From Shimia sp. (lineage in GTDB: Bacteria > Pseudomonadota > Alphaproteobacteria > Rhodobacterales > Rhodobacteraceae), in NCBI RefSeq assembly GCF_022448905.1, contig NZ_JAKVCW010000014.1, positions 73,091 through 137,090 on the forward strand: a stretch of DNA of 64,000 nt, written 5' to 3'. Numbering within the stretch: the stretch's first letter is position 1; each line of letters begins with the position of its first letter. Positions 15,970 to 24,916 of the stretch are shown piece after piece. Below the pieces are notes generated by a model. It was not told the DNA's origin and did not search any database. It saw nothing but the letters and a program-made list of their open reading frames with translations. Position numbers and translations under genes: made by a program.

Positions 15970-17394
15970 TTAAGCCGCAGCGAACGACAGCAGCACCTTG
16001 TCGCGCCCGTCCGCCTTGGCGCCGTAAAGCGCCTGATCCGCTTGATCGATCAGGGCGCTGGCCAGGCTGTCTTCGCCGCCGCCAAATTTGGCTTTCCTGG
16101 CTGCCAGCATGTCGCTGCCCATGGCGACGCCGATGCTGACGGTCACAGGGATCTGGATGTCGCGGCCGCGCAGATAAACCGGTTCCGCTCGCACCACATC
16201 GCAGAGGCGTTGGGCCACTTTGGCCGCGCTTTCGCGGTTGTCGGTCTGCACCACCACAAGGAATTCCTCGCCGCCCATTCGGGCAATCAGATCAGCGGAT
16301 TTGATGTTGGCGCGCATACGGCGGGCAATCTCGGCCAGCACGATGTCGCCAGCAGCGTGGCCATATTTGTCATTCACCTCTTTGAAGTGGTCGAGATCGG
16401 CCAGCATCACGGCAAAATCGCCGGTCTGGTCGCTGTGCCCGGTGGCGCGTTGCGCCATGTTGTCCAGATGCGGCATCGCGTAACGGCGGTTGAACAGGCC
16501 GGTCAGCGGGTCGGTGACCGAGGCGGTCAGACCGTCCTCGACTTTCTGGCGCAGGCGATCGGTCAGGCGCTTACGGGCAATCATCTTATCGAGCCGCAGC
16601 ACTGCCTCTTCGGCATGGAAACCGTCGGCAATCACGTCATTGGCCCCAAGGTCCAGCGCATTGATCCGCGCGGTGTCGTCGTTTTCATCCAGCACAACCA
16701 ACACAGCGGCCTGGCGCGTGGCGGCGCGGGCGCGGATTTCCGCGAGCAGGCGCAGGGCTTCTTCCGGAGCCGCCACGGCGAGGGAAATGACAATGGCATC
16801 CGGCGCAGTGAACTGCCCCATGTTGCGCATGATGTCGGCTTCCATCTGGTGGCGCAGGGCAAAGGGGGCAAGCTTGGACAGCTGCGCCTGCCAGCGCGCG
16901 CCTTCGGTTTCATTGCGGGCAGCGATCAGCACGGACGCGGGGGAGTCAAACGCGGCGGGCGTTTCGGCGAGTCCGGGAATATGTCCGGTGCTTTCGCGCA
17001 GGCGCAGTTCCTCAAAGCTGTTGCGGGCGCGTACGATTGAGCGGATGCGGGCCAGCAGCGCGTCGGTGCTGACTGACATGTCAAAGGAGTCATCGGCCCC
17101 CACACGCAGCGCATCAATCAGATCGGCGCGGTGGCCGTCGGTGTGCACCAGCAAGACCGGCAGATTGGCCAGTTGCGGGCGCTTCTTGATGACCGAACAA
17201 AGGTCAATTGCATTCATGTCCACAAGGTCGCCCCCCAGCACCAGAAGGTCGGGCGCGGCTTCGTTTTCGAGGAGGTCTAACGCCTCCCCGGCACTGGCAG
17301 CCTGCTCAACCTGAGCGAATGCATTGGCCAGTTTGACTTTCAACAAGATACGGTTCGCCGAAATGCTGTCGACGATCAAGACACGAGCTGCCAT
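15970..17394 (-). CDS. pleD: PleD-like diguanylate cyclase with a degenerate first receiver
   Basis: 474 residues: receiver-like domain 1 (about 1-120), receiver-like domain 2 (about 153-270) and GGDEF domain (about 290-470) with active-site motif GGEEF at 374-378. It should make c-di-GMP from two GTP. Compared with Caulobacter PleD, the phospho-acceptor Asp of receiver 1 is replaced by Gly54 (LVLGGDLV), and the allosteric RxxD site reads K365-S-A-D368. I start at 17394 (MAARVLIVDS, PleD-like); a Met at 17433 would add 13 residues. It is divergent from DUF3572, as is usual. Confidence 0.88.
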   Translation of the reverse strand: MAARVLIVDSISANRILLKVKLANAFAQVEQAASAGEALDLLENEAAPDLLVLGGDLVDMNAIDLCSVIKKRPQLANLPVLLVHTDGHRADLIDALRVGADDSFDMSVSTDALLARIRSIVRARNSFEELRLRESTGHIPGLAETPAAFDSPASVLIAARNETEGARWQAQLSKLAPFALRHQMEADIMRNMGQFTAPDAIVISLAVAAPEEALRLLAEIRARAATRQAAVLVVLDENDDTARINALDLGANDVIADGFHAEEAVLRLDKMIARKRLTDRLRQKVEDGLTASVTDPLTGLFNRRYAMPHLDNMAQRATGHSDQTGDFAVMLADLDHFKEVNDKYGHAAGDIVLAEIARRMRANIKSADLIARMGGEEFLVVVQTDNRESAAKVAQRLCDVVRAEPVYLRGRDIQIPVTVSIGVAMGSDMLAARKAKFGGGEDSLASALIDQADQALYGAKADGRDKVLLSFAAA

Positions 17395-17478
17395 AGAGAA
17401 ACCTGAAACTGTGGAAAGAAGGGACACGTTCATAATGTGGTATGAATGGTTAACAAACCCTTTCGAAAGTGAGAAAAA

Positions 17479-17763
17479 ATGAGTGTTTCTCAGGAGGTCG
17501 CCGAGACCACCGCCTTGAAGGCCCTGGCCTGGTTGGTCAACAACGAGGAAGTGTGCTCTGTATTTTTGGGCTCAACCGGTGCGTCAGTAGAGGACCTGCG
17601 CGCACGGGCGGCGGAGCCTGATTTTCTGGGCTCTGTGCTTGAGTTTATCACCATGGATGATGCTTGGGTGGTTGAATTCTGTGACAGCAATGCACTCGCC
17701 TATGAAGTGCCGATGATGGCGGCTACGACCCTGCTTGGGACCGCCCGAACCCATTGGACCTGA
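17479..17763 (+). CDS. DUF3572 family protein
   Basis: A 94-residue soluble, acidic, helical protein with the family's opening ALKALAWLVNNEEVCSVFLGSTG and a central DFLGSVLEFI. Function unknown. It is commonly found beside pleD in alphaproteobacteria, as here. Confidence 0.85.
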   Translation: MSVSQEVAETTALKALAWLVNNEEVCSVFLGSTGASVEDLRARAAEPDFLGSVLEFITMDDAWVVEFCDSNALAYEVPMMAATTLLGTARTHWT

Positions 17764-17860
17764 GCCTAAGATTGGGTTAATGGCGCAGATCCGCTTGCAC
17801 TGAGGTTGGCGGCAGGGCAGGGTCTGCGGCAGGACCACAGTGAGGCAAGGCAGATCAAAC

Positions 17861-18550
17861 ATGCGCGTAGACGGACTTCTGTTTGACAAAGATGGCACCC
17901 TGTTTGATTTCGGGGCGACTTGGAACGGCTGGGCGGCGAGCATGATTGACCGCTTTGCCCAAGGCGACGCCGCGGTGTCGCAACGGATTGCCGAGGCTTT
18001 GATGTTTGATCTGACGGCCAAGGCGTTTTTGCCAGAGAGCTTTGTGATTGCGGGCACCAACCGCGAGGCGGCAGAGGCGGTGGCAAGCGCGTTGCCGGGG
18101 TCTGATGTGGACGCCATTGACGAAGAACTGATGTTGGCTGCCGCAGAGGCGCCACTGGCTCCGGCCGTGCCGCTTGCGCCGTTGATGGACGGGTTTCGTG
18201 AGGTCGGTCTGAAGTTGGGCGTGATGACCAATGACACGGAATACGGCGCCAAGGCGCATTTGACAGAAGCGGGCGTGATGGACCGGTTTGACTTTATCGC
18301 CGGATTTGACAGCGGCTTTGGCGCAAAGCCGGAACCCGGCCCGTTGCTGGCTTTTGCGGAACACACCAAGCTGGCCCCGGCGCGGGTGGCGATGGTGGGG
18401 GACAGCACCCACGACCTGATCGCCGGTCGCCGCGCGGGGATGCAGACCGTGGCCGTGCTGACCGGTGTGGCACTGGAGGCAGAACTGGCCCCGCATGCGG
18501 ATGTGGTGTTGCCCAATATCGGGCATATCCCGGCGTGGATGGCGGCCTGA
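17861..18550 (+). CDS. HAD-family phosphatase, phosphoglycolate-phosphatase-like
   Basis: A 229-residue HAD hydrolase. Motif I is LFDKDGTLFDF (residues 7-17, nucleophile Asp), motif II lies in LGVMTNDTEYGAK, and the acidic motif IV is MVGDSTHDLIAGRRAG. A helical cap lies between the first two. It removes phosphate from a small metabolite; the substrate is not certain. A good hairpin terminator follows. Confidence 0.87.
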   Translation: MRVDGLLFDKDGTLFDFGATWNGWAASMIDRFAQGDAAVSQRIAEALMFDLTAKAFLPESFVIAGTNREAAEAVASALPGSDVDAIDEELMLAAAEAPLAPAVPLAPLMDGFREVGLKLGVMTNDTEYGAKAHLTEAGVMDRFDFIAGFDSGFGAKPEPGPLLAFAEHTKLAPARVAMVGDSTHDLIAGRRAGMQTVAVLTGVALEAELAPHADVVLPNIGHIPAWMAA

Positions 18551-18575
18551 CGCGTCAGTAGAACTTGGGTTTGTG

Positions 18576-18604
18576 AACGGCGTGCCTTTGGGCGCGCCGT
18601 TTTG
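18576..18604 (+). terminator. Rho-independent-type terminator after the HAD gene
   Basis: AACGGCGTGCC and GGGCGCGCCGTT form a stem of about 11 pairs with a TTT loop, followed by TT and G. It starts 26 bases after the HAD stop codon. Confidence 0.7.
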
Positions 18605-18719
18605 CGTTTAATCGTGCCTCGCCAATCCCAAACGGCAAAAACGACAGCTTTTGTCGCAAACGCGCAGACTTGGGCGCGGAGATGGCATTTGCTTTTCCCA
18701 ACGCGAAGGGGAGGCCAAG

Positions 18720-20288
18720 ATGTCGGACACAGACAGCAAACCCAAAGGGCGGCGCGGCGGTGGGCGCGCGGGCAATGCGGCGCGGCGCAGGAAATCTGGC
18801 GTGATCGAGCAGATGCCCTGGCGCTTGCCGGTCAATACGGATCGCCCAACGGAACCGCTCTCCGCAGAGGGCACGCAGGCCATCCATGAGGGCGCGATGC
18901 GCATCCTCGAGGAAATTGGCATCGCTTTTTACAATGATGAGGCGCGGACCATCCTGAAAGGCGCCGGGTGTAAAGTTGTCGAGGATCAGGTCTTCTTTGA
19001 TCGGACCTTTGTGATGGAAATGGTCCGAAGGGCGCCCGCGCGCTGGAACATGACCCCGCGCAATTCAGAGCGACAGCTGGTGATGGGGGACAATCATATC
19101 CTCTTTGGCAACGTCTCCAGCCCGCCGAACTATTGGGATCTGGAACTGGGGCGCAAGGTGCCCGGTACGCGAGAACACTGCGCCAACCTGCTTAAGCTGA
19201 CGCAGTATTTCAACTGTATCCACTTCACCGGAGGTTATCCGGTGGAGCCGCAGGACATCCACGCCTCGATCCGGCATCTGGACGTGTTGTTTGACGCGCT
19301 GACACTCACCGACAAGGTGGTGCATGCCTATGCCTTGGGCGCGGAGCGGGTTGAGGACGCGATGGAGATGGTGCGGCTGGCGGGCGGGTTGAGCCATGAG
19401 GCGTTTGAGGCCAGCCCACGGATGTTCACCAACATCAACTCGACCTCGCCGCTCAAACACGACCACCCGATGATGGATGGTTGGATGCGCATGGCGCGGC
19501 GCAATCAAGGCCTCGTGGTCACGCCCTTCACCTTGGCAGGGGCGATGGCGCCTGTGACCATGGCGGGCGCGGTGGCGCAGTCGCTGGCCGAAGCGTTAAG
19601 TGCGGTGGCCCTGGCACAATACATCCGCCCCGGTGCGGCTTGTGCGATTGGCACTTTTACCAGCAATGTGGACATGAAGTCGGGTGCGCCTGCCTTTGGT
19701 ACGCCTGAATATATGCGCGCCACCCAGATGACCGGTCAGATGGCGCGGTTTTACGGCCTGCCGATGCGGGCCAGCGGTGTCTGTGCAGCCAATGTGCCTG
19801 ACGGGCAGGCGATGTGGGAGACCAGCAATAGCCTGTGGAGCGCGGTGCAGTCGGGCTCAAACATGGTGTATCACGCAGCGGGGTGGCTCGAAGGCGGATT
19901 AATTGCCAGTCCTGAGAAATTTGTCATGGATTGCGAAGAGTTACAGATGATCCAACGCTATTTGGAGCCGGAGATCTGCGCCACGGGACCGGACGAGATT
20001 GCCTTTGACGCCATCACTGAGGTCGGCACAGACGGGCACTTCTTTGGCATCGATCACACGCAGGAACGTTATACCACTGCCTTCTATCAGCCGTTTGTTT
20101 CGGACTGGCGCAATTATGAAGCATTTGAGGCAGCGGGCGGGACGTGGACCGCAGAGCGGGCGCATCACCTTTACAAGGATATTCTGGCCGAGTTTGACGC
20201 CCCGCCGATGCCGCCGGAGCATCGCGCGGCCTTGGTGGAGTTTGTCGCCAAACGCAAAGAAGAAGGCGGTGCGCCAACAGATTTCTGA
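18720..20288 (+). CDS. Trimethylamine methyltransferase (MttB) family protein, non-pyrrolysine type
   Basis: A 522-residue COG5598-type methyltransferase, uninterrupted by any in-frame stop, so it lacks the amber-encoded pyrrolysine of archaeal MttB. Members demethylate quaternary amines such as glycine betaine and pass the methyl group to a corrinoid protein. The N-terminal 30 residues are Arg/Gly-rich, as in many Rhodobacterales homologues. No corrinoid protein gene is in the window. The window's carnitine genes would yield glycine betaine, making betaine a plausible substrate, but this is inference. The ATG at 18720 has a GGGGAGG site. Confidence 0.85.
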   Translation: MSDTDSKPKGRRGGGRAGNAARRRKSGVIEQMPWRLPVNTDRPTEPLSAEGTQAIHEGAMRILEEIGIAFYNDEARTILKGAGCKVVEDQVFFDRTFVMEMVRRAPARWNMTPRNSERQLVMGDNHILFGNVSSPPNYWDLELGRKVPGTREHCANLLKLTQYFNCIHFTGGYPVEPQDIHASIRHLDVLFDALTLTDKVVHAYALGAERVEDAMEMVRLAGGLSHEAFEASPRMFTNINSTSPLKHDHPMMDGWMRMARRNQGLVVTPFTLAGAMAPVTMAGAVAQSLAEALSAVALAQYIRPGAACAIGTFTSNVDMKSGAPAFGTPEYMRATQMTGQMARFYGLPMRASGVCAANVPDGQAMWETSNSLWSAVQSGSNMVYHAAGWLEGGLIASPEKFVMDCEELQMIQRYLEPEICATGPDEIAFDAITEVGTDGHFFGIDHTQERYTTAFYQPFVSDWRNYEAFEAAGGTWTAERAHHLYKDILAEFDAPPMPPEHRAALVEFVAKRKEEGGAPTDF

Positions 20289-20355
20289 GGCTTTTATGCA
20301 ATTTGCGCAGGGCGCGCCTGCCAGAATTGTCACATGCGACCTTTGCTATAAATCA

Positions 20356-20383
20356 TTGTTTTTGAAACGCTCGTCGCTATAAA
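20356..20383 (+). promoter_or_regulatory. Candidate sigma-70 promoter for the DUF4153 gene
   Basis: TTGTTT (20356-20361) and TATAAA (20378-20383) are 16 bases apart, 28 bases before the ATG at 20412. A second GCTATAAA occurs just upstream at 20345-20352. Judged by eye only. Confidence 0.35.
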
Positions 20384-20411
20384 CGCCGCACAGGGTTGCA
20401 GGAGGGGTACC

Positions 20412-22163
20412 ATGCACACTCAGGGCGGGCGCACGGTCACAGGGCGCGCGGAAATGGCCGCTGTCGGGTCTGTTGCAGGCCTGGCGATTTGGGCATTGGC
20501 GGAGCATCTCCCCGATGTCATCGACCACCCGCATGTCTATTTGGCTGTGACCTCTTTTGTGGCTGGGTTCTTTGCCGTTTTGATGGGGCTGAGCGGTCCG
20601 TACCGCGTGGTGCGCGCAGCGCTTCCGGCGCTGTGGCTGTCCGCGTTGGCCGCGCTCTTGGTGACCTGGGCAGGCTGGCGCTTTGACACGCTGGAGGCTT
20701 TTGCCGAGGCCGGGCACCCGATTATGGCCTGGGGTGTTTTTGTCACCATTGGCGCGCCCTTTGCCGCTGCGCTTCTGCGCGATCATCATAGTTTGCGCGA
20801 CTACGGCCACCTGTTTGACGTGAGTTGGAGCATTCTGGTGCGCTACTCGGCGGGCTGGCTGTTTGCCGGGCTGTTCTGGGCGGTGCTGTTCATGAGCCAC
20901 GCGCTTTTGGAGATTGTGGGCCTCACCATCATCGAGGACATCCTCGACATCGACGGCGTACCCTTTGTGGTGACCGGCTTTGCGCTGGGACTGGGCCTGT
21001 CGGTGGTGCATGAGATGCGCGAATATCTCTCACCTTTCCTGGTACTGCGCCTGTTGCGGCTGTTGGTGCCGGTGGTGCTCGCCGTGGTGCTGATTTTTGT
21101 GGTGGCGGCGCTGTCGCAAGATCCGAGCACCTTGTTTGGCTCTTTGAGCCGCACAGCGGTGCTCTTGTTTGTTGGTTTAGCAATGATTTGCCTGGTGAGC
21201 ATTTCGCTGGACCGCGGCGATGCGGATGCGGTGCGCTCGCGGTGGATGCGGCTGTGCACGGCGGCACTGGCGCTGTTATTGCCGGTGATTGCCGGGCTGG
21301 CGATTTACGCGTTGTCGTTGCGGGTGGCGCAATATGGCTGGACACCGGCACGGTTGGCAGCGGCTGCAACAGCCGCAATTGTGGCGCTGTATGCGCTGAC
21401 CTATGCGGTGGCGGTGGTGCTGCGCGGCCCCTGGATGGCGCGCATTCGTCAGGCCAATATTCTGGTGGCAGTGGTGGTGCTCTTAACCGCCGCCGCTTGG
21501 CAAAGCCCGCTACTGAATGCGGAGCAGATCTCCTCCAAGTCGCAGGTGGTGCGGATCGAAAGCGGAAATGTGCCGCTGCCGGATATGGCACTGTATGAAC
21601 TGGCCCATGATTGGGGCAAGCCGGGGCGGGCGGGGATCGCCCAACTGCAAGACGGCGCGGCTCAGACAGATGCGGCCCTTCAAGCGCAGGTGACCAAGGC
21701 GTTGTCGGCTGACAGCCGCTGGCAGTTTGAGCGCGGACAGGCGGACCGCCGGTCCGAGACCCAGGCGGCGGAAATCCACGCACATTTGACCGTATTGCCG
21801 CAAACGGCGGCAGTGACTGAGGAGATGCTGGAGGACTGGCCAAGCTACCGGCTGCGGGAATGGTCCAAAAGCTGTGTAAATAGCCCCGATCCGGGCTGTG
21901 TTTTGCTGCTGGATCAGTTCGCTCCGGAGCAAGGCGCGCAGCAGGGTGTGCTGTTTATCCCAGCTGAAAATCGCAAATTTGACGTATTTAGCGTGTTTGT
22001 TGACGGTCGCGATCTCGTCATAGGTGAAAGACTGGCGCCCTTTGGCGGCAAAGTGGTGACGGTGACGGAAGTTCGCTCTATATTGGAGGGGCGCTATGAG
22101 GTTGCTCCCAGCAGCCGGCGCTCACTCTGGATCGGGGACGTGGAACTGTTCCCGGAATTCTGA
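20412..22163 (+). CDS. DUF4153 family membrane protein
   Basis: A 583-residue protein. The first 370 residues hold about ten hydrophobic helices; the C-terminal 190 residues are soluble and contain paired Cys (SCVNSPDPGC near residue 480). The layout fits DUF4153 proteins, for which no function is established. A strong GGAGGGG ribosome site precedes the ATG. Confidence 0.82.
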   Translation: MHTQGGRTVTGRAEMAAVGSVAGLAIWALAEHLPDVIDHPHVYLAVTSFVAGFFAVLMGLSGPYRVVRAALPALWLSALAALLVTWAGWRFDTLEAFAEAGHPIMAWGVFVTIGAPFAAALLRDHHSLRDYGHLFDVSWSILVRYSAGWLFAGLFWAVLFMSHALLEIVGLTIIEDILDIDGVPFVVTGFALGLGLSVVHEMREYLSPFLVLRLLRLLVPVVLAVVLIFVVAALSQDPSTLFGSLSRTAVLLFVGLAMICLVSISLDRGDADAVRSRWMRLCTAALALLLPVIAGLAIYALSLRVAQYGWTPARLAAAATAAIVALYALTYAVAVVLRGPWMARIRQANILVAVVVLLTAAAWQSPLLNAEQISSKSQVVRIESGNVPLPDMALYELAHDWGKPGRAGIAQLQDGAAQTDAALQAQVTKALSADSRWQFERGQADRRSETQAAEIHAHLTVLPQTAAVTEEMLEDWPSYRLREWSKSCVNSPDPGCVLLLDQFAPEQGAQQGVLFIPAENRKFDVFSVFVDGRDLVIGERLAPFGGKVVTVTEVRSILEGRYEVAPSSRRSLWIGDVELFPEF

Positions 22164-22225
22164 GGCTGTTGGGAAAATCTTAAGGTGAGTCTGGTCTTAT
22201 GGACCACGACGAATGAGGTGACGTT

Positions 22226-22813
22226 ATGCATGGGTTGGTCAACAGGGCAATACAGTGCTTTGTCCGCGACAGTTATGGGCTGTCGCGCTGGCTTGAGGTG
22301 ACTCGCCGTGCGGGTGTCGAAGTCACGGATTTCGAGGCCATGCTGCACTATGATGACGACATCACCGACAATCTGATTGCCGCGGCCAAGGATGTGATTG
22401 GCGTGCCTGAGGAAACCGTGCTTGAGGACCTCGGCACCTATCTTGTGACCCATCCCAATGTGGAGGCCTTGCGCCGTTTGTTGCGCTTTGGCGGGGTGGA
22501 TTTCGTCGATTTTCTGCATTCACTGGACGAACTGCCGGATCGTGCCAAACTGGCTGTGGATGATCTGGACTTGCCCTCGATGGAAGTGCGCCAGCATTCC
22601 ACTGAGACCTTTAGTTTGACGCTAAAAGGCGACCGTCCGGGCTTTGGCTATGTCATGATCGGCATTTTGCGTACGTTGGCAGATGACTATGGCGCTTTGG
22701 TGTTTTTGGAACATCGTGGCGCGCAGGCAGATGCCGAAGTGATCGACATCACTCTGGTGGAGCAAGCTTTTGCCAGTGGGCGAGAGTTTGAATTGGGAGC
22801 GCGGGCCGGATGA
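22226..22813 (+). CDS. H-NOX (heme NO-binding) family protein lacking the usual heme ligand
   Basis: A 195-residue protein with the H-NOX fold pattern: MHGLVNRAI start, DDDITDNLIAAAKDVIG, LRFGGVDFVDFL and YVMIGIL. In canonical H-NOX the proximal heme His lies in FLxxLDxLH. Here the aligned stretch is FLHSLDELPD (96-105), putting Pro104 at that position, and the YxSxR motif is replaced by LKGDR (133-137). Heme binding in the usual way is therefore doubtful. It overlaps the following GGDEF gene by 4 bases and probably controls it. Confidence 0.85.
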   Translation: MHGLVNRAIQCFVRDSYGLSRWLEVTRRAGVEVTDFEAMLHYDDDITDNLIAAAKDVIGVPEETVLEDLGTYLVTHPNVEALRRLLRFGGVDFVDFLHSLDELPDRAKLAVDDLDLPSMEVRQHSTETFSLTLKGDRPGFGYVMIGILRTLADDYGALVFLEHRGAQADAEVIDITLVEQAFASGREFELGARAG

Positions 22814-23826
22814 CCGAAATTGTCGACAATTGCGATGTTTTGGCGACGCTGGATGTGCTCTGTCCAATGCATGTGCGCCTGGACAAGTTTGGCAAGATCA
22901 CCCACGCGGGTCCTACTGTGACCAAGCTGTACGGCGACCAAACCATTCTCGGAAACCGGTTTCTGGAAGCGTTTGAGCTGAACCGACCCCATTCCATCAC
23001 CTCGATGGAAACGCTTTTGGCGGCGGCGGGGAAGAAGCTGCACCTGAAAAAACGGGTGGAGCCGCAGACCGGGCTCAAAGGCGTGTTGATGCCCTGCAGC
23101 GACGGCGGCGCAATTGTGAACCTAAGCTTTGGCATCTCCATTCTGGACGCGGTGCAGGAATACTCCCTGAACGCGTCGGATTTTGCGGCGACAGACCTGA
23201 CCATTGAGATGCTTTATCTGGTGGAGGCAAAATCCGCCGCCATGGAAGCGCACCGCAAGCTAAATCAGCGGCTGCAAGGCGCCAAGATTGCCGCCGAGGA
23301 ACAGGCCTATACCGACACGTTGACCGGCCTGAAAAACCGTCGCGCGCTGGACCATATCCTGCCGCGCATGGTGGAAGATCGCACGCCTTTTGGCTTGCTG
23401 CATGTGGATCTAGACTTTTTCAAAGAGGTCAATGACACGAAGGGCCACGCGGCCGGGGACATCGTGTTGCAACATGTGGCCAAGGTGCTGGTGGACAGCA
23501 GCCGCGGCGACGATGTGGTGGCGCGGGTCGGCGGCGACGAATTTGTGCTGGTGATCAATGGCACCATCGATCCGGAAATCCTTGGGCGGATCTGCACCCG
23601 TATCATCAAAGAGGTGGAGCGTCCGGTCGCTTATAAAGACAGCCTGTGCAAGGTCTCGGCCAGTGTCGGCATTGCGATCTATAATGGTGAAGGCGATGCC
23701 TCTGCTGAGCAACTGATGGATGACGCCGATGTGGCGCTGTATGCCTCCAAACATGATGGCCGCGCGACCTATACGCTGTATGCGCCCAAGCTGCGGGAAA
23801 ACAGCTCGCTCGCGATCAATCACTGA
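22810..23826 (+). CDS. Diguanylate cyclase with N-terminal HNOBA-like domain
   Basis: 338 residues. Residues about 1-130 resemble the heme-NO-binding-associated domain that partners H-NOX proteins. A helical, likely coiled-coil linker runs to about 165. The GGDEF domain follows, with DTLTGLKNRRALD, active motif GGDEF at 241-245 and an intact RxxD product-inhibition site (R232, D235). It should synthesise c-di-GMP under control of the upstream H-NOX-like protein, with which it is translationally coupled. Confidence 0.87.
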   Translation: MTEIVDNCDVLATLDVLCPMHVRLDKFGKITHAGPTVTKLYGDQTILGNRFLEAFELNRPHSITSMETLLAAAGKKLHLKKRVEPQTGLKGVLMPCSDGGAIVNLSFGISILDAVQEYSLNASDFAATDLTIEMLYLVEAKSAAMEAHRKLNQRLQGAKIAAEEQAYTDTLTGLKNRRALDHILPRMVEDRTPFGLLHVDLDFFKEVNDTKGHAAGDIVLQHVAKVLVDSSRGDDVVARVGGDEFVLVINGTIDPEILGRICTRIIKEVERPVAYKDSLCKVSASVGIAIYNGEGDASAEQLMDDADVALYASKHDGRATYTLYAPKLRENSSLAINH

Positions 23827-23844
23827 GCCTGTGAAATCGTAAGA

Positions 23845-24750
23845 TCAAAGTTGCGCGATGCGCTGCTTGCTTTCGCTTGCGACAAAATCCACAAACAGGC
23901 GGATTTTTGGGTCCTGTAATTTGCGGTGCGGATAGAGGCATCCAAAGGACGCGGGCAGGGGTGGTGTGTCTGAGAGCACTTCCACCAACGCCCCGCTTTT
24001 GAGATGCTGCGCCACGTCAAAACGCGGTTTGTTGGCGATCCCGGCGCCCTCCAATGCCCATTGGGTCAGCACATCGCCGTCATCCGCGTCATAGCGGCCT
24101 TTGGCCTCGATCTTGCGCAGCCCATCTGCGGTTTGTAGGGTCCAGAAATACTCGGGACTGCGCGGAAACCGCAGCAGCAGGCAATTGTGATCCCCCAATA
24201 GATCATCTGGCGTTTGAGGCGTGCCATGCGCTTCGAGGTACTCCGGCGCGGCCACCAGCACGCGGTCACAATCGGCAATTTTGCGCAGCTTGAGATTGCT
24301 GTCTTTGAGCTCGCCCAACACAAAGGCCACGTCCAACCCGTCTTCAAACAGGTCCACTTTGCGGTCTGACAGGCGCAGCTGCACATCCACATTGGGGTAT
24401 TTGTCGGCAAAAGCCGGAATGAGCGGCGCAACGATGCGACGGCCCACGCCAAGCGGCGCGGTGACACGAATGGTGCCGCGTGGTTTGTCAGAGAACCCGG
24501 CTACCACGGCCTCGGCCTCATCCAAGGTCTCGATCACCTTGCGGGCGTGGTCATAAAACACTTTGCCCACTTCGGTGGGGGAGAGGTTGCGGGTGGTGCG
24601 GTTGAACAGGCGTACGCCGAGGCGGCTTTCCAGTTCTTTCACGCGGTTGGAGGCCACTGCCGGGGTCAGGCGCAGGTCGCGGCCGCCCGAGGTGATGGAG
24701 CCAAGTTCCACCACACGTACAAAGACTCGCAGGCTTTCCAGATAGGGCAT
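23845..24750 (-). CDS. LysR-family regulator divergent from xdhABC
   Basis: 301 residues with an N-terminal winged helix-turn-helix (about 1-60, including TPAVASNRVKELESRLGVRLFNR) and a periplasmic-binding-like effector domain. It is transcribed away from xdhA, with a symmetric LysR-type site between them, so it probably controls the xanthine dehydrogenase genes and itself. The effector is not known. Confidence 0.87.
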   Translation of the reverse strand: MPYLESLRVFVRVVELGSITSGGRDLRLTPAVASNRVKELESRLGVRLFNRTTRNLSPTEVGKVFYDHARKVIETLDEAEAVVAGFSDKPRGTIRVTAPLGVGRRIVAPLIPAFADKYPNVDVQLRLSDRKVDLFEDGLDVAFVLGELKDSNLKLRKIADCDRVLVAAPEYLEAHGTPQTPDDLLGDHNCLLLRFPRSPEYFWTLQTADGLRKIEAKGRYDADDGDVLTQWALEGAGIANKPRFDVAQHLKSGALVEVLSDTPPLPASFGCLYPHRKLQDPKIRLFVDFVASESKQRIAQL

Positions 24751-24804
24751 GAGAGCGCCTCCTTTAGGGATTGTGCCTCAATAGCGCGCGTTTGGGAATT
24801 TGAT

Positions 24805-24823
24805 TTTCAATAAATCGTTGAAA
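24805..24823. promoter_or_regulatory. Candidate LysR-type operator between the regulator and xdhA
   Basis: TTTCAATAAATCGTTGAAA has perfect 6-base inverted arms (TTTCAA/TTGAAA) around 7 bases, fitting the T-N11-A form of LysR sites. It lies in the 166-base divergent intergenic region. Confidence 0.5.
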
Positions 24824-24916
24824 TAGATTTTCCAAAACCCCCGTTTCATTGAAGGCTAGGCCACAGGTAGAGTGGATCAAGGCCACTTCCGTGCCGACTC
24901 CCAGCAAGAGGTCAGG

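Noticed and set aside
18720..20288. Pyrrolysine-containing MttB
   Set aside because: The reading frame has no internal TAG; it belongs to the non-pyrrolysine branch.
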